64,000 nucleotides of DNA from Cheiracanthium punctorium (taxonomy: Eukaryota; Arthropoda; Arachnida; Araneae; Cheiracanthiidae). The translations under genes were made by a program, and so were the position numbers. Shown here piece by piece: positions 12,380 through 22,789 of this stretch. How positions within the stretch are numbered: position 1 is the stretch's first letter; every line of letters begins with the position of its first letter. The notes beneath the pieces were generated by a model that was not told the origin of the DNA, ran no database searches, and saw nothing but the letters and a program-made list of their open reading frames with translations. The stretch spans positions 310,001 to 374,000 of the forward strand of contig JAWZYV010013030.1 of assembly GCA_038373885.1 (NCBI GenBank). The letters run 5' to 3'.

Positions 12380-13364
12380 TATTAGTGTACTTGTATTAGA
12401 GAATTTGCAATGAAAACTGTTCTCCTTTTACATAATTTTCATTTTCAAACTTTTTTTTCTTTCAATCTGTTTCCTAGATCAGTAACAGTTTTAATACATT
12501 TGGCTTATATATTATTTCCACATGAAAATTGTGAAAATACCTAATAGACGTACTATGTATCCATGCATAATTTTTAGTACAAATGGATAAAGGAAAACCT
12601 GTTAAAATGATCGCAAAATGATTTGGACGTTTGAGACAGGTTCTGAAGAAGTTCCCTGTCAAAAGTGAAATTGTATTGCTAAAGGATACTTCGCCTACGA
12701 AACTGAAGAGTGAGACTATGCGTCAATGTTCATCAAGGTACCAATTACACTTCTAACAATACAGCGGTTTCGAGGACGAACTTTTCTGCTTGTTTTAATG
12801 ATTCATACGTATGCGTATAGAAACGCTCGCATCTTGTCAGTCACTCCTCAGTTTGTTGTCCAGCGAGCCACGACTATCGCAACGGACGTGACAATTTAAT
12901 CCGTCATTTCTTCTTGTTTCAATCTAGTGACAATTGCTCAGCAATCCCGTTTGATGAGCTGTAGAAGTGTTGATTAAATTCTTAAGATGACATTCCAAAC
13001 TGTAATCGCCAAGTCATCCCCAGATTTTGACTGTCAACAGGATATCTCAACACATTTCTTCATTAGTTCGATTGATGGTTCAAAGTGATCTTAGTGCGGA
13101 TACTTGCTTTTGTCAGAGAACATTTAAAGTATATTAGTAAACCAAATTATACCATTCCTAAAGCACTATTAAAATATCTAGTTTCAAATTTGCTTAAAAG
13201 AAAATATATCGAAACAAGTATTAGGTTTAGCCATCTCTTTCATTAGACCCAAGTATCCTATGCAGAATCCTTCATGCAATACAGGGTTATGTTTCATATG
13301 CACTTTTTATAAAATTTCGCAATTTTCCAAGTTATCATTTTTTTTCTTTTCTAAGTGGAAGGTT
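12380..13364. other. intergenic DNA; GC-richer spot near 12.8-12.9 kb
   Basis: No exon recognised. The segment 12,765-12,905 is richer in CpG than its neighbours (cgagccacgactatcgcaac within it) and contains two arthropod-type initiator words (TCAGTC at 12,837 and TCAGTT at 12,848). It could be a promoter of an unseen transcript, but no TATA box or correctly spaced downstream element supports this. Confidence 0.25.
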
Positions 13365-13480
13365 TAATGTTCAATTCCGGCATATCATTATAGCCCGCCG
13401 TGTACATGCAGTGGATGTGCACGTTAAATCCATGGTTCCGGAAATCCCCTCAGCTGTCTTTAAGGCTGTACTTCGAAGAA
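13365..13480 (+). repeat. SINE-like fragment (B-box and body)
   Basis: A B-box-like word (GTTCAATTCC, 13,370-13,379) is followed by a GC-richer body containing gtgcacgttaaatcc. From memory that phrase is common in the body of arthropod tRNA-derived SINEs. No A box or tail is clear. Low confidence. Confidence 0.35.
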
Positions 13481-14199
13481 ACTAAACTCTGTCTTTAGTC
13501 TTGGTACACAAATTGAAACAAACTATTCCTGAAACTAAACAAAAAACTGATCTAAACACCATGGTCTCAAAAAAATCCCAGGTGTTTCTTCATAAGCGGC
13601 TTTGCACACTGTAATAAGCGAAAAAGCTGTGCCTTTTGTAAAATTTTCAGAAAAAATTCTTAAACATGGATCTGAGCTGCAAGATTTTTTCTAAGAGTGA
13701 AACGTTTTGCGAAAATTTCCGATTTTTAAGAATTTTTTCTAAAAGTTTTGAAACTGATACAGGTTTATCGTTTATTTCAGTATGTAGTACAGCTTGCAAG
13801 GAGACAGTTTCAAAAGTTTGAAGTGCCTGACATAATTAGTTTATTTGTGCTTATGTACCAAAAATACATTATTTTTTTCGAACTACACCGTTAACAAGTA
13901 CCAAGAGGTACCACCATTCATAAGTCCTCTCTTCCTTCCGATGAAAATCCGAATTCTGTCGGAAAATTCCAGGAAGGTACATATGCAGTTCTAAGCGACA
14001 CATTCTGTGACGTTAGTTGTCCTCTCCTGGCGAACAAGCAAGTTATGACATTTGAAAGTATTTTGTCTAACATAACAATGAAATTACTGATCTATTCCTG
14101 TAAAAAGTACGAGAAACAATAACCAAATTGTTTGAGTTGCCTATAGCTCCAAAAGTTTTCTAGTGTCAGATGCACCGAATTCAATCCCGATCATTTTTT
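13481..14199. other. intergenic AT-rich DNA
   Basis: No gene seen. The stretch 13,630-13,760 has several loosely related aaaaattct/agaattttt words that fold on each other but no clear border. Confidence 0.35.
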
Positions 14200-14798
14200 C
14201 CCTTTGAGACGCAACCCTTTCCCAATGCTGAAAAAAGGGCATCCATTGCCATCGCTCGACTTAACTACCAGCAAGATGGCGGACGATCGAAACGTTCATC
14301 GCGTGCCACATATCTAGAGACTTATTTTTGACGCAGCTGGCTGTGCCGGCACAGCCAGCTGCGTCAAAAAAGAGACTCTAGATATGTGGCACGCGCTGAA
14401 CGTTTCGATCGTCCGCCATCTTGCTGGTAATTAAGTCGAGGCACAGCGAGCTGCGTCAAAAAAGAGTCTCTAGATATGTGGCACGCGATGAAGTTTCGAT
14501 CTTCCGCTATCTTAGTGGTAGTTAAGTCGAGCGATGGAAACGGCTACCCTTTTTTCAGCATTGGGCAATCTATCCAGCTGTTCTCACATTCTTCCATTTT
14601 CCAGCAGATTTCAGTGCTGTTAAAAATAATCGTGGCAATTTTTTTACGGAAAATGACGTGCTAAAAAGTAAAGGATTCTCATGGAGCTATGTCACCCGCA
14701 ACTATTTTTATAGAAATCAAATCTATTCTTCGTGACTGGCAACAGTCAGTACGTCACTGTTTGGTGTTCCCAGAGCCGGAACACTGCGCGTTAAAGGG
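14200..14798. mobile_element. piggyBac-like palindromic MITE, copy 1
   Basis: The left end begins CCCTTTGAGACGCAACCC and the right end is gcgttaaaggg followed by TTAA (14,799-14,802), the piggyBac-type target. The left TTAA has mutated to T-rich sequence. The interior contains a long inverted repeat centred between 14,347 and 14,348 (arms about 14,255-14,347 and 14,348-14,440), followed by a third, direct copy of the arm. Related copies are at 46.76-47.14 kb and 58.42-58.89 kb. No coding capacity. Confidence 0.75.
14255..14440. repeat. ~90-bp-arm palindrome inside the MITE
   Basis: The arms contain the same series of words in mirror order: ttaactaccagcaagatggc, gatcgaaacgttca, gtgccacatatctagag and gacgcagctggctgtgcc. 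The centre is gtgcc|ggcac with no spacer. DNA or RNA from it would form a near-perfect long hairpin. Confidence 0.85.
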
Positions 14799-14802
14799 TT
14801 AA

Positions 14803-15500
14803 AGTATCTTGCTAGCATATAAAGCGAAAAATATCTCATTTACAAACATCACAGCGCTGCCAAATCACCGTACTCGGATAATTCCTTGGTGTGGCATTTT
14901 CGCTCATTCCACTAAACGCGGATCATCCAAACGTAAAATTTTACCAGAATTCAAAAAGGAAAACTTTTCGTAGCAAATAAGTGACTTTTCCTCCCCCCAC
15001 TTTCACTCTCGGAGAAACGTGATCAAAATTTTGCCGCAAACATATTTTTCTCGTCATATTTGGCGATGGGGGGAGGTCAGACAACGAGGTTCAGATGTGG
15101 GTGACCGACCCTTTCCATCATGTCTCAATCCGACCTCAGGTAGACTTGACGGATATCAGCAGGCATTATCGCTTCATAACGTCAATGGCAGTATAAGCGT
15201 TAAGTTTTCTTATTATTATTCTTTTTTTTTCTGTGAGCTTTAAAACATTTCGAAAGTTGAGATATTCTCCAGGTTTGGATCAGTGTCTACGACGCTGTCT
15301 TACAGCGTAAGGCTTCCATTTAAATATAGATCCATTATCAGTGTGACTTTTTTGTTGAAGTATAGCTGCTGAAATAGGGCCACATACCCTTTACTCGGCC
15401 GTTACTCACAGTACAGCAAAGTTGTACGTGACAAAAGTTTATACAAATTAAGTGTAGCAAATTAAATTGAACGTTATTCGTAAATATATATGTTTGCTTG
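14803..15500. other. intergenic DNA
   Basis: No gene recognised. The 74-codon frame at 15,019-15,243 lies in a slightly GC-richer patch and has no known domain. The segment 14,880-14,940 has a Tigger-like look (gataattcc, gcggatcatcc) but no complete terminal repeat. Confidence 0.3.
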
Positions 15501-15543
15501 CGACAAAGCAGCAAGTAGCTTCTAGCTACTTGCTACTTTGTCG
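15501..15543. repeat. 19-bp-stem hairpin
   Basis: Arms 15,501-15,519 and 15,525-15,543 are reverse complements at 18 of 19 positions around a 5-nt loop (ttcta). Immediately after comes a partial copy of the right arm (taagctactttgt) and a second hairpin. Confidence 0.9.
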
Positions 15544-15566
15544 TAAGCTACTTTGTGTAAAAAAAA

Positions 15567-15585
15567 AAAGGCCTTCTTGGCCTTT
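15567..15585. repeat. A-tract / GGCC hairpin / T-tract
   Basis: A 7-bp stem (aaaggcc-ttctt-ggccttt) sits between an A-run and a long T-run (to 15,604), so the pairing extends imperfectly. It resembles an intrinsic terminator by shape, but this is eukaryotic DNA and more likely a foldback remnant. Confidence 0.8.
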
Positions 15586-15604
15586 CTTTCTTTTTTTTTT
15601 TTTT

Positions 15605-16495
15605 CGTAGCTGTACATAAAAATATGAATGCTGTAGATAATGAAAAGAAATTTAATAATTTTTCTGCTTTAAATATTTTTTAACCATATTGAAAAATGTT
15701 TAAAGTTTTGATAGGTTTCTCTCCGCAAAATACTCTTAAAAAAATTCATCGCCATTATAACTATTTTGTAAATACAGAACATTGAAAGATGCTCATGGTT
15801 TTGGTCTTTCTACACAAATAACTTCCATTCTAAAAAAAAAAAATATATAGTAAGTCAGCTACAATCCTTTGTCACTCCAATAAAAAAAAGAGTTTAGTTG
15901 CAATCCTGGAGCTTTTTTAATGCTTTCAATACGAAATATTTATTATTTAATTCTAAAAATCTAAACTCCAACTACACCAACAGACTTCAGTCTCAAACTG
16001 ACATCCGTTCATATTATCAAATAGATTATTTCAGTTTTGCAGCACACAAAACAACTGTACTAACTATTGGAAAGTAACAGAATGCTTAACTTGTATTTGT
16101 TCGCTATTTTATAATATTTTAGTTTATTTTATGATGAGTGCAATTTCAATTTCCTGATAGTTCATCATTGTTTTAAAAGATAATCATTATTGAATACTTA
16201 TGAGTGGTTGCAAGTATGGTCGTTATTAAAACAAATTATGTTGGTCTTGAAAATTTCTCAAAAGAAAAATTACGTTTGAAGATTTTTATAAAAAAGTTTT
16301 CTGGTGATATTTATGAGTATAATGGACAATTACGAATGAAAAACCCGCACTATGTATAAAACATAATGAAAAAATTATCAACACTAAATCCCCTTGCTAA
16401 GTTTACTGGAACGCAATATTGTGTGTATTTAAGAATTCTTTATGTGTTTTTCATCTATTGTATGTTAACGGTCATTAAAAGTACACAGTACAGCT
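15605..16495. other. intergenic AT-rich DNA
   Basis: No gene or repeat structure seen. Confidence 0.4.
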
Positions 16496-16519
16496 TGTAA
16501 AAGGATGATCTTATGACCA

Positions 16520-16665
16520 ATAGGGGCCCTGGGCATTGATGAATTTGTGGTCCCCCATTTATGAAATTTATTTCCTTTTTCATAAAATTTTGATATAAAA
16601 AAGAATATTTCAGAAAAACATTTGAAACTGGGGGCCCTTTCGAGCCTGGGGCCCTGAGCAAAGTC
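16520..16665. repeat. GGGGCCC-rich transposon-like fragment
   Basis: Strings ataggggccctgggca, gggggccctttcgagc and ctggggccctgagc lie within 150 bp of AT-rich DNA. Such runs are typical of decayed DNA-transposon ends, but I cannot assign a family or borders. Confidence 0.35.
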
Positions 16666-16879
16666 CTGATTTGCCCATGCGATAATGAGGCCCTGTCTGT
16701 GTGAAAAAAAAACGAACTTTGTTTAAGTTTTCATATCATGCCCTTAAAAAACTAACTGGGTGAACTAATCAAATGACTCAACTATTCGAGATTTATTTTA
16801 CGACAGTCAAAAAGCTGCCGTCATAAATTAAAAATTGCGTGAGATGGTAAACTTTAAACCTAAAATTTACGTCATAGTT

Positions 16880-17028
16880 AGGGATGGACGTGAGACGAGA
16901 GAGATGTACAGCTTTTTTGCGAGACGAGACAGACATTTTTAACATTAGGATATAGAGATTTTGCAAGACGAGACAAAGCTTTTAGGCTGTTTTGCGAGAC
17001 GCCAATTTACCGTCTCGCGTCAATTCCT
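16880..17028. mobile_element. short MITE with GAGACGAGAC repeats
   Basis: The left end AGGGATGGACGTGAGACG and the reverse complement of the right end (AGGAATTGACGCGAGACG) match at about 15 of 18 positions. Inside, gagacgagac-type words recur four times. No convincing target duplication was found. Confidence 0.5.
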
Positions 17029-17390
17029 AGTCATTATCACAATTTGTACGGTTCTAATTAGCTCCTAAGATCGCAGAGAATTTTTTTTCACTAGATTAAA
17101 ATTAATAAAATATGTTCTTCTGCTCACAAACCATGAAGGATTTAAATAATAAAAGGTTGATCAGAACATTGTTGAGATAACGCGTAGTGAAGCACAGTAA
17201 ACCGTGTCATAAGTATGTCTTAAAAGTGTTAGTTGGTACTCATCATTTAGAACTCGCTAAACATAAGTAGTCCTTCGTTAATATATATCCCGTAGTTTCA
17301 ACAGAAAAGACTGCTTGAGTGTTTTTTTTTCCTTTCGAGTTTTTAACTTATTTTTTAAATTTAGTAATTATCCATACATGGAAAACATAT
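17029..17390. other. intergenic AT-rich DNA
   Basis: Nothing gene-like seen. Confidence 0.4.
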
Positions 17391-17394
17391 TTTA

Positions 17395-17590
17395 TTGAAC
17401 TGAACAAAATTTTGTTGAGTCAACAAAAATTTGGTGGCGCTGTTTCAACCGAATAATTTTGTTGGTTTCAACAATGTTTTTGTTAAATTAACAAAATATT
17501 TTGTTGAATTAACCAAAATTTTGTTCATTTAACAAAAATACTTCTTTGAAATATAGAGCCAACCACAATTCTGTTAAATAAACAATTTTT
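17395..17590. repeat. cluster of AACAAAATTTTGTT palindromic words
   Basis: At least six short palindromes of the form aacaaaa(n)ttttgttg occur in under 200 bp, for example acaaaattttgttga, acaaaatattttgttga and caaaattttgttc. A second cluster of the same words lies at 19,050-19,210; the two may be the decayed ends of one ~1.8-kb element. Confidence 0.6.
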
Positions 17591-19049
17591 TATTGTTGTT
17601 GTATGTAGTATTGATGTAGGAAAATTTTTCGGTTAAAATAGAGCCAAAGAAACTTTTTTTTGAATCAGAAAATTTTGTTGAGCTCAAGCAGCATTCGGGA
17701 GGCTTTTCTTCGTGTATGCTCGGACACACCCCTAACACATTCTGTGCTCTTTTTTTTACTTGTACATGCTGTGTGTTGTACAAATAATCATGAATAAACA
17801 GCTTCTGGCTTCAATCGATATTCCGTATTATCATTCCATATTTAGTGGATGATGAATCGTTATAACTTCTAGGACGACCAGACGATTAAGGGCAGTCGTG
17901 ACAAGAGCAAGGTTTTGGCACATTTGAAACGTTATAAATGGTTTTTGAGACTGATGAATGGTAAAATGCAGAAGCGTTCAAATGTTTTATTTACTTTGGT
18001 CACGATGTCATTTAATTCTAAATCGTGTAATTGCAGGGAAACGTCAGAATAAAAAATAGCTATTTTGTTTCTTTTGAATTTTAACGCTCTTTGAAATTCA
18101 GCACATTTTTGGTTTCCTTTTGGATGCTGGAAAAACAATCTGTTTTTCTTTAGTTGCGAAACGTTCTTGCGTCTAACGAAGAAGTTGTTGCCCATTTTTG
18201 GCAATCATTCTTAAAATCAGTTCATTATTTTGAAAAAATAAAATAACAAAATAAAAATTGCCTAGTCTGAAAAACTATGATGTAGAATTTTATAAACATC
18301 ATCTCAAAAACCGAACTAGAAATATCTGAAGAAAATTTGAAAAATAGTGAAAAATAGTAATTACACTGAAATATGTGAATATCTCTTTGTATAGTTTTGG
18401 TAGATACTAAAGGTTTCAAGAAAACAAAAAAGTGTATTACCCATATGGCATACTATACGATTTTTTCAGTAAATCGATATCGAAGAAATTCTTTTGTTTT
18501 TGCAATAGTTGTGCTAGATTCTATAAATTCAGTTTTGTAAATTTGTCATCAATTAAAATTATCTTCATGCACCCCCGCGAATCGGTTTCTGCATATAATG
18601 TTACCAAAAGGTTGGGAGGGGGCGTTTTCTCATATACTGTGGGATGTGTGTTTTCTCATACACAGATGATGCTAATAGTTTTAGCATCATCTGTGTTGTT
18701 TTTCTGCGTAAGTAACATTATATTATACATAGATATGAATGAATTGTTTTTAACTTCAGTCTATATTTCAGATTAGCATTCCATTTTTAATAGAGAAGGA
18801 ATTTTTAGACTTTTCAAAGTGATATAAGTGATCATTGAAATAAATGATATACGATTTTATTAAAATTAATCTGCTGTCGGAAAATTCAAGCAATGATAAG
18901 TAAAATCTCAGAATATTTCATAAAAATGCTTTGAAATTGTACTGCTGCGGAATAAGACTGTGTGATTATCTTCTTGAAATACATGTCACATGTCATCAAA
19001 TAAAAATTAAACTGATTAAACTGAAAATGTTCTTTGTTGAAATTTTTGT
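17591..19049. other. AT-rich DNA between two palindrome clusters
   Basis: No gene recognised. The frames at 17,932-18,204 (minus) and 18,432-18,776 (plus, 114 codons) show no domain, and the latter is interrupted in sense by a foldback. If the two flanking palindrome clusters are element ends, this is the element's interior. Confidence 0.3.
18660..18696. repeat. perfect 16-bp hairpin
   Basis: Arms 18,660-18,675 (acacagatgatgctaa) and 18,681-18,696 are exact reverse complements around a 5-nt loop. Just upstream, gttttctcatatac/gttttctcatacac forms a direct repeat. The stem is short for a precursor microRNA. Confidence 0.9.
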
Positions 19050-19212
19050 TAACGCTTTTCTTAACCAAATAATTTTGCTGAATTAATTAACAAAATTATT
19101 ATTGATATTTACAACAAAATATTTTGTTGATCCGACAAAGTTATTTTGTTGAAATAATGTCTAACAAATTTTCGTAGAATGAACAGAGTTTCGTTTAACT
19201 AAACAATTTTAT
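19050..19212. repeat. second cluster of CAACAAAAT/ATTTTGTTG words
   Basis: Contains caacaaaatattttgttga, acaaagttattttgttga and related half-sites, matching the cluster at 17,395-17,590. Confidence 0.55.
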
Positions 19213-20364
19213 TCCGTGCATTAGATTTTAATAATGATTTAACTATTACATATATACCAGAAAATATTCAAACACTGTTTGTCACTTTTTAAAATTATCC
19301 ACCAAGGCATCCTGCTCACACATTCTTCGTGTGGGCTGGAGAAGATGACTTGAATACTCAATTAGCAACACTCGTATTTAAATATCACTCTCAAAACTCT
19401 ATGAAAAACATAACCCCAGCGACTCACCGCAATAGTCTGACGGTTATTTATATTTAAATGTTTCCCTGACACCACATTAAGTCATTTTAGCAGTTCATTA
19501 CCTCATGATATACTATAAAATCTTTTTGGAACCCTGCTTCTTAAATCACCTGGCTTTTTAATCTTCACCTCTCCCGGCTGCAATTTTGGCTTTATCAACC
19601 TACATGATTGCCTACGCGATCTCAACACTTGCTGCCATCAGGCCATTCGAAATTTCTTGGGCACACACCCCATCAGCAGTAATAAGAGGATAAGGCAAGT
19701 GTTCGTCCCTTCAATAACTCTGCAACCTCAGAATAACCACCTACAAATGTTGTAGACAGCGTACAGCGAATGTAATTTATGATTAAGAATAAAAATTCAT
19801 GCAGAGTTAGGTGAGATATATATATATAAGTAACGATTAAGGATATGTATTAAACAGCAGTTAAAAGTAAGAACTTAAACTGACTTACTTTGCAACAAAA
19901 ATAAGGTAGTTAGCATAAATTATAGGATTTTAAACGCAAATTACAATATAGCAATTACAGCAATAAAAGAAATTGTTTTCACATCAACATGAGATATTAA
20001 AATTGCAGAATCTCTAAAATGATTTCAAAGTGTAGCATTACACTTTTTTCTCTTAAAGGCCTGCACAAAGGTTGTATAACACTAAATTCCTAGTACAACT
20101 GACCTGGTTTAACAAGCAACAACAATATTTTTTGTGCACATGCATTAGACAGGTCTATAAATAATAAATGGATTTTAATGCGTTGCTATGTGATTATCAT
20201 AGTCATCTTGATGCATAATGCCTGTCATATACATTTTCAGTCGCCCTGTTATACGTGTGTGGGCATTTACGATTATAAATGTTATCTACATTTTCCCCAA
20301 CTTATTGTCATTACAGACATATTTATAAAATATTTTATAAAACTCATGTTGGTTTCAAATTTAC
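19213..20364. other. intergenic AT-rich DNA
   Basis: No gene recognised on either strand. The segment 19,540-19,750 is slightly GC-richer without any frame of note. Confidence 0.35.
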
Positions 20365-20490
20365 TAGTAGATCCCGGGTTCTGGCCTATCGCGCTGCCAT
20401 CAATCTAACGGTCTAGAGTTTTGAGCGTTTTTCCCCAGATGTAAATCGAATACGGTTTAGAACCCCTTAAAATGTCCACCGCGCGAGGTG
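20365..20490 (+). repeat. SINE body fragment, same family as 45.9 and 46.5 kb
   Basis: The order of words matches the copy at 46.55 kb: a decayed B box (cccgggttctggcc), then tatcgcgctgccatcaatct, an agttttgagcg/ttttcccc stretch, and ggtttagaaccccttaaaa. The A-box half is missing or decayed. Confidence 0.55.
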
Positions 20491-20914
20491 ATTTGAAAAG
20501 AGTAAATAAAAATTTACTGGTTTCAAATCATACATGTTTATGATCTCGAAACAAAAACAAAATGATACTTTTAAAGTGCATTTATGTTATTTGTTTCAGA
20601 ATATCTTTTGTGACTGTTATAATTCGCATAGATTTATCGTTCCTGTAAGACACCATTATAAATTCTAATTTTTTTAAAAGTCTGAAATACTACTTGATTA
20701 TTTCTAATTCTAATCAAGGATAATGAGAAATGCATTGTTCCGTCAAATGTAATATTTAATTGCATTTCATTTACGCAAATACTAGTTTTCGTTTTCTATT
20801 ACTTTTAATTATGAAATAATAGTTACATTTAATTATAAAATATTGGCTACATCTTTTAATGTAAAAGTTTTTAACGATAAGAAAATCTTTTAAATGTTTT
20901 GTAAATACATATTA
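20491..20914. other. intergenic AT-rich DNA between SINE pieces
   Basis: No gene seen. Confidence 0.35.
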
Positions 20915-21000
20915 GAGCGCCCTAAAAAGGCTTTCGCCCAAGTCAACCCTCTCCCTTAGGCTGACAGCCTTCAAATAGCTTTTCCTTAACACAACACAAC
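20915..21000 (+). repeat. SINE 3'-part fragment
   Basis: Matches the 3' part of the 46.55-kb SINE copy (ccctaaaaaggctttcgccc, ccctctcccttaggctgaca, then ttccttaacacaa). It overlaps in content with the end of the 20,365-20,490 piece, so it is a separate truncated copy and not its continuation. Confidence 0.5.
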
Positions 21001-22789
21001 TTATAAATATTCTTATAACTTTAGCCGCTCTTCTTTCCTTAATATATTTATTTTTTTTCAGCTTTAAATTATTGTAATTTTTTCCAAAGGTTATTGAATC
21101 CGGAACTGCCGTTTTAAAATACAGCAGCTGTATCAAGACCGATAAAGCTTTTAAGTACACGTAATATAAAATACTCTTCTGTATTAGTGCAAAACAACGC
21201 AGAATCTTCTGATATCTTGTAAAAGCAAATCGTGACACAGGAGTTTACGCCATAAGCTAGTGTAACGAATTTGAAAACGAGCAATTGGCAAAATTGCTTT
21301 AAAACATGTACGTGCAGTAAATGGAAAATTAATTTACAGTATTCGATCATATTTTTTAAACTATAAGTTAATGTTCTTTTTCAATTTCCTTTCAATAGTT
21401 CAGTTGGTTTGATTTTTTATTTATTTATTTTTAATCGATCAGAAATGTGATTAAACATATCTTGACACATCTTTAAACGTAAGTTTATCGATCACACTAG
21501 CAGCATAAATAGATGAAAATTTCGTGATGAAGGAAATTTTACATGTATAAGACAGATTGCACATTTTAAAGTTTTTAAATAACAAGCAAAAGTAAATGGA
21601 GAAAGTAAAATGAAAATTATAAAAAGAGGCTTAGAATACATGAATATTTTAGGTAAAATAATGCTCTTAATTATACCTACCCAATGATTAAACTTAAACA
21701 GATTTTTAAACATCAGGTAAATTTCATTCATATAAACTAATCAACATGTTAAACGGTGAATTTAATGTCTCAGTATTATAAGAACTGTGTAATTATGTAA
21801 TAAAAAATTTGTATACCGATAAAGTTTATCTCCATCTTGAATAAATTCTTAATCATTTGATCTAAAAAAACATATAACTGTTGAAAACGGAAACAAATTA
21901 TTTTGAATAGTATATCTTTTTGGAGCATCACTTGAATGTTGGAGTAATCCAAAAATTAAATTTGACCCTACAAAATTTTGAGTGTTTGTACGAGGATCAG
22001 ACTTAATTTTACTTAAATTTAACTTTAGATTTTTTTTTCTTTTCTTTTTTTTTTTTTTTAAGTTTTTCTATATTATTTCTTTTCATAACTGTTGCTTCAA
22101 TAAATTTATAAAAATGACTTCTTATGTAATTATATAAGAATGTAACAGAGACAAATTCTTATTCTAAGTAGCCTTAGAGTATCACGTAACATGAATGGTA
22201 AGGGGGTCTTGGGGAATTTTATAAAGACCACATATAAAAGCTTTTTGAGAAACAGTCTTGAATTTTTTCAATACGACACCAATTTGAGTAATAAATCTAC
22301 TTATAAAGTTACACATTTCATAACATTATTATTGCTCAAGTTATAACTTTGGTAATAAAAAGTTTTATAGACTATTTGCATTTAACCAAACTTCGTAACT
22401 TAAGTAGGTTGCCCTCCCCGTTTGTAGGGCTGACAGTGAGAATTACATTTTTGTTTAAATTTGAATTACTAATAATGATCTCCTTTCGAAATTTCAGTGG
22501 AGTTAAACGATCCAATTGTTTGATCATGTATATTATACTGAATGAAATTAAAATTTGACCAATCAACCTCAATTTAAGATGATTACATGTGGTTTCCTCT
22601 CTTCCTACTTTTTTCTTAAGCAAATATTTTGTCAGTAACACATTTCTTTTATTCATAAAATAAAATATGTCTTCCCAGAAATCCTTTATATTGATTGATG
22701 ATACTGTTTTGTCTACGTAGGTAATTTTTGGCAGAAACGCATTCTTTAGGAAGCCAAGACCGTAGATCTGAGAACCTGAGAGTAAAAAA
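21001..22789. other. intergenic AT-rich DNA, no gene supported
   Basis: About 1.8 kb. Overlapping minus-strand frames at 20,912-21,350 and the pair at 22,349-22,656 have no recognisable domain. A T-run lies at 22,029-22,062. Confidence 0.35.

Noticed and set aside
12831..12890. Promoter with initiator TCAGTC/TCAGTT and downstream ggacgtg
   Set aside because: The downstream word is at about +35 or +46 and not at the required +28 to +33, and there is no TATA box; left as a weak note.
15567..15604. Bacterial intrinsic terminator
   Set aside because: Shape matches, but the context is animal DNA without bacterial genes; most likely a foldback scrap.
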